Shown one piece after another: positions 35,998 through 44,013 of a stretch of 64,000 nucleotides of DNA. The translations under genes and the position numbers were made by a program. Within the stretch, counting starts at the first letter, position 1. Every line of letters starts with the position of its first letter. Below the pieces are notes generated by a model. It did no database searches and was not told the origin of the DNA. It saw only the letters and a program-made list of their open reading frames with translations. The DNA lies in NCBI GenBank assembly GCA_018818125.1, contig JAHISQ010000031.1:97937-161936 (forward strand). The letters are read 5' to 3'. This stretch comes from Candidatus Rifleibacteriota bacterium. Lineage in GTDB: Bacteria; Muiribacteriota; Ozemobacteria; Ozemobacterales; Ozemobacteraceae.

Positions 35998-36336
35998 ATG
36001 AATCGTACAACACCAGGCGTCAGCCTCAGACTGGTAAATCGGCCATCTAAGGGATTCTGGGCGATACTAGAAAATCGCCGGGCAACCAGTAGTCATTTTG
36101 AAGAATACAAAACGCCGCCCGATGCTGTTGGGCTGATACAAGGCACAGTAGCGGCCATTCTTGCCGCTTCAGATATCGCCGAGAAGGCTGCGGCTGTCCA
36201 GGTCGCCGAAATTCGCGGAGTTTGCCCGAGCCAGGTGACCCTGATTGCAGTCTATGGTGATACATCTGCAGTAGAAGCAGCCTTGCATGCTGTCCAGGAT
36301 CAGCTCTGCAACACAGTATTTTCTAACTTCGCCTAA
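35998..36336 (+). CDS. Microcompartment shell-type protein, EutS/PduU-like circularly permuted BMC domain
   Basis: The 112-residue protein has the length and order of EutS and PduU. It has an N-terminal beta-strand region with Arg-Pro-Ser-Lys-Gly (compare Val-Pro-Gly-Lys-Gln in EutS). Next come Ala-Val-Gly-Leu-Ile-Gln-Gly-Thr and Ala-Ala-Ser-Asp-Ile-Ala-Glu-Lys-Ala-Ala-Ala-Val-Gln, the shell-domain helix, and then Ile-Ala-Val-Tyr-Gly-Asp-Thr-Ser-Ala-Val-Glu-Ala-Ala-Leu, which matches the Tyr/Thr-Gly-x-x-x-Ala-Val-Glu-x-Ala-Leu of the family. These proteins form hexamers in the shells of ethanolamine and propanediol microcompartments. No other shell or enzyme gene of such an organelle lies in the window, so this copy may work elsewhere or have another role. 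The match is by eye. Confidence 0.65.
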   Translation: MNRTTPGVSLRLVNRPSKGFWAILENRRATSSHFEEYKTPPDAVGLIQGTVAAILAASDIAEKAAAVQVAEIRGVCPSQVTLIAVYGDTSAVEAALHAVQDQLCNTVFSNFA

Positions 36337-36354
36337 GCCTCAAAGCATTTATTT

Positions 36355-36876
36355 ATGAAATACAGCGACAAGGTAATGCAGCATTTTAAAGATCCGCAAA
36401 ATTGTGGACGACTCGACGATTACCATGGCATCGGGCAGATCGGTGATCCAGACTGTGGTGATTCTGTTGAAATGACCATACACATAAGTCCCGATAACCA
36501 GAAAGTAGAAAAGGTACGTTACCGGGTAAAAGGCTGTCCGGCAGCAATTGCCACTACCAGCATTACCTCAGTGATGGCTGAGGGCATGCAGATAGAAGAT
36601 GCCCTTAAAATAACTGATGAACAGGTAGTAGAAGCTCTTAACGGCTTGCCGGAAAGCAAGATTCACTGTTCGTTACTGGCTGTTCGCTCATTGCAGCTGG
36701 CAATTCAGGACGCAATTCTCAAGCGCCTTTTCCGCAAGGCCGGCATTGTATCGTCTGACGCTGAGTTCGAGCAAATCAAAAAAGATGGGCGCCTCAACGA
36801 ATATCTCGGGCAGCAGACCGGCACCATCAATCATAACTGCGACGGTTCATGTGAAACATCAGGCACAAAGTGCTGA
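36355..36876 (+). CDS. NifU/IscU-like iron-sulfur cluster scaffold protein
   Basis: The 173-residue protein opens with the IscU/NifU pattern: Tyr-Ser-Asp-Lys-Val-Met, His-Phe-x-x-Pro-x-Asn, Gly-Asp-Pro-Asp-Cys34-Gly-Asp36, Lys-Gly-Cys61 and Lys-Ile-His-Cys105. These supply the three scaffold Cys and the conserved Asp. Two things are odd. Cys17 replaces the usual Val in the Asn-Val-Gly motif. There is also a C-terminal extension of about 45 residues ending in Asn-Cys-Asp-Gly-Ser-Cys and a final Cys. No cysteine desulfurase gene is adjacent. It starts 18 bases after the shell-type gene and is probably co-transcribed. Confidence 0.88.
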   Translation: MKYSDKVMQHFKDPQNCGRLDDYHGIGQIGDPDCGDSVEMTIHISPDNQKVEKVRYRVKGCPAAIATTSITSVMAEGMQIEDALKITDEQVVEALNGLPESKIHCSLLAVRSLQLAIQDAILKRLFRKAGIVSSDAEFEQIKKDGRLNEYLGQQTGTINHNCDGSCETSGTKC

Positions 36877-36924
36877 AAACATCTCAATACGTGCTTTTGC
36901 CAGGCATATTGCCGTTGCAACACT

Positions 36925-37845
36925 ATGAACATTGACTATCAGAGTTGCATAACCGAAATTTATAACGAAACCAGATCACTGATAGGTCAGGGTAAAGTTG
37001 CCAATTATATTCCGGCACTCGCCGAAGTCAATCCTGAATGCTATGGTATCGCGATCGCAACTTTGACCGGAGAGATATATAAAATCGGTAATGCCGACAT
37101 TGAGTTTTCGATTCAAAGCATTTCGAAAGTGTTCCTGTTTGCCAGAGTTTTTAAGGTTCTGGGCGATGAACTCTGGACCCGCGTTGACCGCGAACCTTCT
37201 GGCAGTGCTTTCAACTCACTGGTTCAGCTCGAAAGCGAAAACGGCATTCCGCGCAATCCCTTTATCAATGCTGGAGCACTCGTCGCCACCGACTGTCTTC
37301 TATCATTTTGCAAAAACCCGATCGAAGACATACTTTATTTTGCACGCAATCTTGCTGATAATCAGAAAATTCACTATGACAGCCGGATAGTAAACTCTGA
37401 GAGGGCTACTGGTTTTCGCAATGCCGCCCTGGTAAACTTCATGAAAAGTTTCGGAAACATTCATAACGACATCGACAGCATTCTAGACGCATATTTTCAT
37501 CAGTGCGGCATCATGATGAACTGTGTCGATCTGGCTAAATCCTTTCTGTTTCTAGTTAACGGCGGCATCAATTCATTTAATGACGAGCAAATCCTGACCA
37601 GAAGTCAGACCAAACGAGCCAATGCATTGATGCAGACCTGCGGCTTTTACGATGAATCTGGAGAATTCGCCTTCTGCGTCGGGCTGCCCGGCAAAAGTGG
37701 CGTTGGCGGTGGTATCGTGGCGATCATACCCGGCCTGCTGGCGATATGCGTCTGGGCACCGGAACTCAACAGTCACGGCAATTCGCTGGTCGGGATGAGA
37801 GCCCTTGAGCTCTTCACCACCAAAACCGGAATTTCAATTTTTTAA
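36925..37845 (+). CDS. glsA: Glutaminase (GlsA family, serine-dependent beta-lactamase fold)
   Basis: The enzyme hydrolyses glutamine to glutamate and ammonia. The 306-residue protein has Val-Ala-Asn-Tyr-Ile-Pro-Ala-Leu-Ala near 25, the catalytic Ser-x-x-Lys in Gln-Ser-Ile-Ser-Lys-Val-Phe near 66, Asn-Pro-Phe-Ile-Asn-Ala-Gly-Ala near 111, and Gly-Lys-Ser-Gly-Val-Gly-Gly-Gly-Ile near 257. Length matches single-domain bacterial glutaminases; no STAS or ankyrin extension. It lies 48 bases after the NifU-like gene with no clear promoter between. ATG 36925 has no good Shine-Dalgarno. Confidence 0.96.
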   Translation: MNIDYQSCITEIYNETRSLIGQGKVANYIPALAEVNPECYGIAIATLTGEIYKIGNADIEFSIQSISKVFLFARVFKVLGDELWTRVDREPSGSAFNSLVQLESENGIPRNPFINAGALVATDCLLSFCKNPIEDILYFARNLADNQKIHYDSRIVNSERATGFRNAALVNFMKSFGNIHNDIDSILDAYFHQCGIMMNCVDLAKSFLFLVNGGINSFNDEQILTRSQTKRANALMQTCGFYDESGEFAFCVGLPGKSGVGGGIVAIIPGLLAICVWAPELNSHGNSLVGMRALELFTTKTGISIF

Positions 37846-38055
37846 TCAACACCGAAAGCTGCAAAACAGAGACTCACGTAAAGACTACAAGACACAGAGA
37901 TATAATTTTTCTGCCTCAAGTGTAGAAGCAATAATGCGATCCCTGGTTTTATCTATTCTCGCCTCAACACTGGCCTCATATCCCATAAGATAATTTTTTG
38001 TCGTGACCTTCGGCCAGCATAAAAAAGCTGACTATGAATTTTTATGGAATGTTTG

Positions 38056-38084
38056 TTGACAAGTCAGACGTGCAGCAATATAAT
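38056..38084 (+). promoter_or_regulatory. Perfect consensus sigma70 promoter
   Basis: TTGACA at 38056-38061, exactly 17 bp, then TATAAT at 38079-38084. It is the only full-consensus promoter I found in the window. Transcription would start near 38091 and read into the micro-ORF at 38125. Confidence 0.85.
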
Positions 38085-38124
38085 TCCGGCAGACACTTGA
38101 AATTGAGAACAGGAGGCAGAAAAC

Positions 38125-38181
38125 ATGTACAAGAACCCAATCCTTTGCGTTATTGCCTCCATCTGCGCAGCAGATCTGTAA
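38125..38181 (+). CDS. Micro-ORF, 18-residue hydrophobic peptide with two Cys
   Basis: The ORF ATG 38125 to TAA 38179-38181 encodes 18 residues: a short polar start (Met-Tyr-Lys-Asn-Pro), a hydrophobic core with Cys8 and Cys14, and an acidic Asp-Leu end. AGGAGG at 38111-38116 is eight bases before the ATG, an ideal ribosome site. A consensus promoter lies 35 bases before that and a perfect 14-bp hairpin 15 bases after the stop. The reading frame may be a real micropeptide, a leader peptide for attenuation of the exporter genes at 38377, or the coding part of a regulatory RNA. The stretch TGCCTCC (38154-38160) inside it is complementary both to its own Shine-Dalgarno region and to the terminator. 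Confidence 0.5.
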   Translation: MYKNPILCVIASICAADL

Positions 38182-38196
38182 CTGAAAGTCATTTTC

Positions 38197-38231
38197 AGAA
38201 GCGGGTTGCCTTATGGAGGCAACCCGCTTCT
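38197..38231 (+). terminator. Perfect 14-bp hairpin ending the micro-ORF unit
   Basis: AGAAGCGGGTTGCC (38197-38210) pairs without mismatch with GGCAACCCGCTTCT (38218-38231) over a seven-base loop. The following bases are only moderately T-rich (TTGCATTT). A second small hairpin, CTGAAA-5-TTTCAG at 38182-38198, directly precedes it. The remaining 145 bp to the exporter start contain only a ten-codon ORF (38288-38320) with a weak ribosome site. The 190 bp from the glutaminase stop to the promoter hold nothing I can identify. Confidence 0.75.
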
Positions 38232-38376
38232 TGCATTTCCAGCTCCTTCCCGCCATCGCCACTGATCTACAAAAAGAGAGAAAAAACATGAACATTACAA
38301 ACAAAACCAGGTACGGCTGATCGACAAAAACTGATGCGCGGCTTCTCACGGCCATTTTAACGAAAAAAAAGACTAT

Positions 38377-40182
38377 ATGACTAAAAAAAATGACAATAAA
38401 TCGGTATTTAAAAGACTGCTACCCTACTTCGGCCCTCATCTGGTCAAACTGGGTATCTCAATGCTGACAATGATCGTGGTTACGGCAGTTCACCTGATCA
38501 GGCCAATGATTCTGCGCAATATAATTGATACCGCAATACCACAAAAAGATATCGGCATGGCGCTTAAACTCGCCGGATTCTTCATTCTCTGTCTGCTTTT
38601 TGGCGCATTGGCTCTGTACATCAGAGTCAAAATAATGGCCAGAATCGGCGCCGAAGTGGTCGCGGAAATAAAGCGCAAGCTATTTTCACACATTCTCGGT
38701 CAGGGCATGCGTTTTTTCGACCAGAACCAGAGTGGCAAGCTGATCACGCGAACAGAATCAGACAGCAACCAGATTAAATCGCTGTTCACACAGTCTTCGG
38801 CGCAGCTGTTTGCGAGCGCCATGCTGGTATTAGGCACCGTCATCGTGCTGTTTTACGAAGACCTCAAAGTCGGCACCTTTGCTATCATCTCAATGCTGGT
38901 TGTGTCGCTGCTGCTTTTCTTCTACCTGAGCTATATCAGAACCATGTATACAAAGGTTCGCGAAAAAGGCAGCCAGCTGACCGGTTATCTGACCGAATAC
39001 ATCCAAGGGGTACCTCTGATCAAAGTACACGGCCGCGAGGCCGACATTATGGCTAATATGAACAAATATGGTCAGGAAAAAGCTACTCTCGAATGTAAGG
39101 CGGCATTCATTGAATACAGTTTGTTCTCAACAAGCTTTCGCTTCTGCACAGAAATTGGCTCAATCATGGTGCTGTTTGCATACTGCAGCTCGCGCGTATT
39201 TGATGGCACCATGACCGTAGGAACACTGGTCATGTTCATCGAACTATTGCGGCAATTCTTTCGACCACTCGAAAGTCTCGTCGAAGTTCTGGCTCAGATG
39301 CAAACAGCTCTTGCTGCGGGAGTTCGCGTATTCGACATTCTCGACACCGAACCGGCAGTAAAGGATATCGGAGAACCTTCAGCAGAACTGCGCCTCGAAA
39401 AAAGCATCGAGTTTGAAGATGTGAGCTTTGCCTACGACACCGAAATTGTGCTGAAAAACGCGTCATTCTCGATTCCACGCGGCCAACAACTCGCAATTGT
39501 TGGCGCCAGCGGCTCGGGCAAAACAACCTGCATCAACCTGCTGTTGCGATTCTATGACCCGACCAGCGGACGCATCACAGTAGATGGACGCGATATCAGC
39601 AGCATAAAGCTGCTTGACTGGCGCCGAAAAATCGCGCTGGTTCTACAGGAAATCTATCTGTTTCCAGGTACGATCATGGAAAATCTCAAGGCGTTTCATA
39701 CTGACGTCGCTGACGAGACTGTCATCAAAGCAGCCCAGGAACTAGGGGCGCACGACTTCATATTGAAACAACCGCAAGGATACCAGACCGTGCTGGCCGA
39801 GCGTGGTGCCAACCTTTCTTATGGCGAGCGCCAGTTGCTGTCTTATACGCGCGCGATGGTCAAAAACCCTGATCTGCTGATTCTCGACGAGGCAACCTCG
39901 TCAGTAGACGTAATTACCGAGCGTGAACTCCAGACCTCAATGGAAAAACTGATGAGCGGCCGCACCGGCATAGTGATTGCACACCGCCTCAGTACAATCC
40001 GCAAAGCTGACCGCATTCTGGTGTTCGAAAAAGGACTGCTGATACAAAGCGGCAACCACGAAACTCTACTGCAGCAGCAGGGCATCTATCGCGAACTGGT
40101 AGAGATCCAGACAGGCAGCGATATACTCGGCGAGTTTTCCGAAATAGAGGAAAACGATGAAGAAAAAGGAGCTGTTGCATGA
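38377..40182 (+). CDS. ABC exporter half-transporter, subunit 1 of a heterodimer
   Basis: The 601-residue protein has a six-helix exporter domain (about 1-320) and a nucleotide-binding domain. The NBD shows Walker A Gly-Ala-Ser-Gly-Ser-Gly-Lys-Thr-Thr near 377, Q-loop Leu-Val-Leu-Gln-Glu, a non-standard signature Leu-Ser-Tyr-Gly-Glu-Arg-Gln in place of Leu-Ser-Gly-Gly-Gln, and Walker B Leu-Ile-Leu-Asp-Glu with intact catalytic Glu. The H-loop is Ile-Ala-His-Arg. The pattern is typical of the catalytic partner in heterodimeric multidrug or lipid exporters such as LmrCD and TmrAB. It overlaps the second subunit by four bases. No peptidase domain is present. Confidence 0.93.
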   Translation: MTKKNDNKSVFKRLLPYFGPHLVKLGISMLTMIVVTAVHLIRPMILRNIIDTAIPQKDIGMALKLAGFFILCLLFGALALYIRVKIMARIGAEVVAEIKRKLFSHILGQGMRFFDQNQSGKLITRTESDSNQIKSLFTQSSAQLFASAMLVLGTVIVLFYEDLKVGTFAIISMLVVSLLLFFYLSYIRTMYTKVREKGSQLTGYLTEYIQGVPLIKVHGREADIMANMNKYGQEKATLECKAAFIEYSLFSTSFRFCTEIGSIMVLFAYCSSRVFDGTMTVGTLVMFIELLRQFFRPLESLVEVLAQMQTALAAGVRVFDILDTEPAVKDIGEPSAELRLEKSIEFEDVSFAYDTEIVLKNASFSIPRGQQLAIVGASGSGKTTCINLLLRFYDPTSGRITVDGRDISSIKLLDWRRKIALVLQEIYLFPGTIMENLKAFHTDVADETVIKAAQELGAHDFILKQPQGYQTVLAERGANLSYGERQLLSYTRAMVKNPDLLILDEATSSVDVITERELQTSMEKLMSGRTGIVIAHRLSTIRKADRILVFEKGLLIQSGNHETLLQQQGIYRELVEIQTGSDILGEFSEIEENDEEKGAVA

Positions 40183-41993
40183 AACAGCCAGAAAGAAAAT
40201 TAAGAAATAACCGAATCTACTACATAAAATGGCTCTGGAGTGAGTATCGCATACATCGGCGAATGGTCATGTTCCTGCTGTTTCTAACCGTGCTCTCGAC
40301 GATTATCGCTGTATTGCTTCCGATCGTCCTCAAATACATCGTCGATGGGCTGATCAGCGGGCTCAAAAGCTATCAGGCCGGCACTTCCACACTGGCCGAA
40401 GCTCAGAGCGAGCGCAACCGCATGCTGCTGATGCTACTGGCGATGGGATTGGGGCCGATCTTCTCTGGAATCTACCCATATTTCCGGGCTAAGATGAACG
40501 TGACTTTCGAGCTGTATTTTCGCGAAAAGTTCTTCGCGGAAGTGCTCTCAAAAGGTCACCGTTTCTTTCTCAAGTTCAGAACCGGCGACCTGGTAACCCG
40601 CCTGACCGAAGACATCAAAACCTGGCCACCCGGTCTGTCATGGCTGTGTTGCTCGGGTATCTTCCGCGCAGTTAATTCGGCAAGCATCATCTTCTTCTGC
40701 CTTGCCACGATGATGTATCTGAATTGGAAACTGACTCTGCTCGCCTGCATTCCGTTGCCAATAATACTGTATATCTTTATCAGGCTCGAAACCAGCTTTG
40801 GCGAAAGCTTTAAAGAAGTGCAGGAAGGCATGTCGGAAACCAACGACTTCCTTGAAGCTGCCTACTCTGGCATCAAAATTATCACATCTTTCAACTCTCA
40901 ATCAGAGCAGCGCGAGCTGTTTGAGAAATTGATGCAAAAGCGTATCGGTCAGGAAATGCGGGTCGATATGCTCTGGGGTCTGTTCATGGTCTTCTTTGAA
41001 TTTCTCAACTACATAGGTGAAATTCTGGTACTGATCTTTGGTGGCATCATGGTCATTCGCGGCGAGCTGACACTGGGCGCTTATTACGCATTTTTCAGCT
41101 ATCTGGGCATGATTATCTACCCGTTGATGGATATTCCGATGATGCTGGTAACACTGACTCAGGCCTGTGTCTCAATCGACCGACTCGAAGACCTTCAGGA
41201 AGCGGATCGCGCCTGGCAGGAGCTTGACAGTGATGGTAAAATCGAGATTGCCAGTATCGAAAGCATCTGTTTTGACAAGGTCAGCTTTCAGCACGATACC
41301 CTCGAAAAGCTTGAGGCCGACAAGGTACCGTTCTCGTTCAAAGACATCAGCTTTGAGCTGCGCAAAGGTGAGAAAGTAGCGATTGTCGGACAGATCGGTT
41401 CGGGCAAGACCACACTGCTCAACCTGATTTCGGGCGTAATGAAGCCAGACGAAGGCAGCATCACGATCAATGGCACTACTCTGTCAGAAATCAAAAAGCA
41501 GTCTTTCCGCGACAAAATCGGTTACATTCAGCAGGAACCGGTAATCTTCTCAGAAACGATCAAAACCAATGTCGATTTCTGGCGCAACCAGCCTGAAGCA
41601 TTGATTCAGTCATGCTCCCGGATGGCACAGTTCGAAAAAGAGGTGCTGGCTTTTCCGGGCGGCTACAACGAACCGGTTGGACAACGCGGCGTCACACTCT
41701 CAGGTGGTCAGCGCCAGCGTCTATCAATCGCCAGAGCACTTGTTGGCCAACCCGAACTGCTGCTGATGGACGACATCACAGCCAGTCTTGATGCTGCCAA
41801 TGAAAAGAAGCTATGGGCTGATCTCGCGGCCGAATATGGTGCGATAACCTGCCTGATAGTAACACACCGCATGGCGACTGCGATGATGGCCGATCGCATT
41901 ATCGTGCTCAAAGATGGCCGCGTTGAAGCAGCCGGCACTCACTCTGAGCTGATGAATTCGAGCGAGACTTACCGGGACCTGGCTCACGCCTGA
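40179..41993 (+). CDS. ABC exporter half-transporter, subunit 2 of a heterodimer (degenerate Walker B)
   Basis: The 604-residue protein has six membrane helices, then an NBD with Walker A Gly-Gln-Ile-Gly-Ser-Gly-Lys-Thr-Thr near 405, standard signature Leu-Ser-Gly-Gly-Gln-Arg-Gln, and Walker B Leu-Leu-Met-Asp-Asp, where Asp replaces the catalytic Glu. The H-loop His is in Val-Thr-His-Arg. Its defect complements subunit 1: the changed Walker B here and the changed signature there meet in the same nucleotide site, leaving one active and one inactive site. This supports obligate pairing. The substrate is unknown. A strong terminator follows. Confidence 0.93.
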   Translation: MKQPERKLRNNRIYYIKWLWSEYRIHRRMVMFLLFLTVLSTIIAVLLPIVLKYIVDGLISGLKSYQAGTSTLAEAQSERNRMLLMLLAMGLGPIFSGIYPYFRAKMNVTFELYFREKFFAEVLSKGHRFFLKFRTGDLVTRLTEDIKTWPPGLSWLCCSGIFRAVNSASIIFFCLATMMYLNWKLTLLACIPLPIILYIFIRLETSFGESFKEVQEGMSETNDFLEAAYSGIKIITSFNSQSEQRELFEKLMQKRIGQEMRVDMLWGLFMVFFEFLNYIGEILVLIFGGIMVIRGELTLGAYYAFFSYLGMIIYPLMDIPMMLVTLTQACVSIDRLEDLQEADRAWQELDSDGKIEIASIESICFDKVSFQHDTLEKLEADKVPFSFKDISFELRKGEKVAIVGQIGSGKTTLLNLISGVMKPDEGSITINGTTLSEIKKQSFRDKIGYIQQEPVIFSETIKTNVDFWRNQPEALIQSCSRMAQFEKEVLAFPGGYNEPVGQRGVTLSGGQRQRLSIARALVGQPELLLMDDITASLDAANEKKLWADLAAEYGAITCLIVTHRMATAMMADRIIVLKDGRVEAAGTHSELMNSSETYRDLAHA

Positions 41994-42016
41994 CTCGGGA
42001 TTACCAGAATCAATTG

Positions 42017-42053
42017 ATCCGCTGGTGGCAATTGCCGCCAGCGGATTTTTTAT
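42017..42053 (+). terminator. Rho-independent terminator after the ABC exporter genes
   Basis: ATCCGCTGGTGGC (42017-42029) pairs with GCCGCCAGCGGAT (42034-42046), with one G-T pair and an AATT loop, followed by a run of T. It is the clearest classical terminator in the window. Confidence 0.9.
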
Positions 42054-42154
42054 TGGAGATATTGAGCCAGACACTCTAACATGACAATTTTAACAGCTGT
42101 TTTTCAATCTGAGTGATCTGTGAAATCTTGTAGATATGGCTCTACATCTAGATA

Positions 42155-42163
42155 TGCTATACT
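42155..42163 (+). promoter_or_regulatory. Extended -10 promoter before the 607-aa exported protein
   Basis: TGCTATACT at 42155-42163 is an extended -10. No -35 stands out. Transcription from about 42170 would place GGAGG (42180-42184) close to the 5' end. Confidence 0.45.
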
Positions 42164-42189
42164 TGTAAGTCAGTATCACGGAGGTTAAA

Positions 42190-44013
42190 ATGGCCGCTCA
42201 AATAAGATTTTACAGGCAAAATATCGGCAAGATGTTTACTTTCTATCGTGAATACAGCAATGGCATAAGACGGTTTGTTGCTGTTGCGCTGATTTTGCTT
42301 GTTGCCAGTTCAGCTGGGGCAGTTAATCTCGACCGGCTTTTTCCACAGACAGTTGATGAGAGTTTCTTTGCAGAACTGCGTCAAAACGAGGGCAGTGAGC
42401 GCGCAGTTTTTGTGACTCTGGCAGATCAGGAAAAAGTCTTTTACCTGCGCTATGACAACGGAACTTTTGTTCTCCGCGGCAATTTGACTCATAGCGATGA
42501 GAAGCTTCTGGCTCCAGTCGTTACCAGTTCGCGCCCGACTGTTTTTTCGCCACTAAAGCAGAATGGCGAACCTCTATACCGCAAGGGTACTGTTTACACC
42601 GGAAGTCTTTTTTGCAAAGAAGCATCTGGCATTGAATATCTGTATGTTCCGCATCTGGTTGGCGGGCGGACAAATGATGCATTTGTCTGTGATTTTGGAT
42701 ATTTGCAGATCACCATAAATAGGGAATTGCACACAGATTCAAAACAGCTGAGATTGTTGTTGAAAAACCTGAAATCAATCTTTAAACAGATTTTTGCCGG
42801 ACACGCAAAGATCTGCGATCAGGTCAAACTAAATCAATACTACCTCTATCGCGACAATTACTGGGGGCCTGTTGAAGCAATAACAGACTGTACTTCTGAC
42901 AGCCTGATTTTTTATCTGGTACATAAGGCCACTCTTAATAAAAGCATTTCAGATCATGATGTCAAAACAGCTAAAGATCTGGAGCTTGTCACCAAGCTGA
43001 TAGCGCAGGAAAGATTTCTGTATTCGCAGGACATGCGACTTAAACTCGGCACAGTGCCAGGATTCGTAAAAGTCAACTGGCAGCATATAGATAACACCGA
43101 CATCGGAAGCGGCCAGAACCAGCTGGTTTTTCTCTCAACCGGGCCGGGAATTAATTATTTTGATGACCCCTGGAAACAGAGCAGAAAGAATGTACCCTGC
43201 CCCAGGCTGATTTTTCATCGCGACATGGCAAATCTCGATAAAATACAGCTTTACCCGACCTACAGCATAGAGCCTGAAGCAAAGGGCGTTGGGCGGCTGA
43301 CTGCCATAAACTGCTTTCAGTCGCAAAATCAAAGTGAGCCTGATATCAGCACAACAGTTATCTGGTCGAAAGCCCAATTCAAGTACTCAATCTTAACAGC
43401 AATAGAGGATCTTCTTTGTAAATACGGACTGACAAATGACAGTCCTGATCTGACCCCAGGCTTTGAGTTAAAGGGACACTTCTATAACGGCAACCCGGTA
43501 AACAACGAAATCAGAATCTCTCAATTTGCGGCAGTAAGGGATTATCTGGTGTCTGTTATCATACCTGCAAATACAGCGGCAGCTTATCAGCAGGAATATC
43601 GTGAAAAACTGGCAAATACCTGCAGACATTGGGAATATAATTGCGGGATTCATTACAGCAAACTCTTTGCTGAAGCGGTAGAATCCACCGACAAAGGCTT
43701 TCGGGCAAGCTGGCTTATAATGCAGCTTAAAGAATCACACCCAACACTTTTTCGTATTCTTGCAGAAGCACGGAAACAGGCGAATGCAAAAGCTTTTATT
43801 AAAATTGCCGATAAGATCTCGCAGATAGCCAGCAGAGAGGGCAGAGATTTTTTTCTGACGCCATATTTCAGACATTATCGAACTCTTGATCAACAAAGAA
43901 ACCAACTCTGGTTGAGTTATCTCGAAGCCTGCCGCAGTGACGAGAAAAATGCTGAAGAGCTTTTTTCAAAATACATCGACTTTTACCGTTATCTGGAGGG
44001 AACATGCGAATGA
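42190..44013 (+). CDS. Exported protein of unknown function (607 aa)
   Basis: I do not recognise this family. ATG 42190 follows GGAGG by five bases. The N-terminus has about 28 hydrophilic basic residues before a hydrophobic core (about 31-43) and an Ala-Gly-Ala cleavage site, which makes an unusually long signal peptide; the ATG at 42232 would give a more ordinary one. The mature protein is soluble-looking with mixed helix and strand, scattered Cys and no catalytic motif I can name. Its stop overlaps the start of the next gene by ten bases, so the two are translationally coupled and probably work together outside the cytoplasm. Confidence 0.7.
   Translation: MAAQIRFYRQNIGKMFTFYREYSNGIRRFVAVALILLVASSAGAVNLDRLFPQTVDESFFAELRQNEGSERAVFVTLADQEKVFYLRYDNGTFVLRGNLTHSDEKLLAPVVTSSRPTVFSPLKQNGEPLYRKGTVYTGSLFCKEASGIEYLYVPHLVGGRTNDAFVCDFGYLQITINRELHTDSKQLRLLLKNLKSIFKQIFAGHAKICDQVKLNQYYLYRDNYWGPVEAITDCTSDSLIFYLVHKATLNKSISDHDVKTAKDLELVTKLIAQERFLYSQDMRLKLGTVPGFVKVNWQHIDNTDIGSGQNQLVFLSTGPGINYFDDPWKQSRKNVPCPRLIFHRDMANLDKIQLYPTYSIEPEAKGVGRLTAINCFQSQNQSEPDISTTVIWSKAQFKYSILTAIEDLLCKYGLTNDSPDLTPGFELKGHFYNGNPVNNEIRISQFAAVRDYLVSVIIPANTAAAYQQEYREKLANTCRHWEYNCGIHYSKLFAEAVESTDKGFRASWLIMQLKESHPTLFRILAEARKQANAKAFIKIADKISQIASREGRDFFLTPYFRHYRTLDQQRNQLWLSYLEACRSDEKNAEELFSKYIDFYRYLEGTCE

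Noticed and set aside
38288..38320. Ten-codon ORF before the ABC exporter
   Set aside because: Weak ribosome site and no conserved context; mentioned only in the description of the gap.
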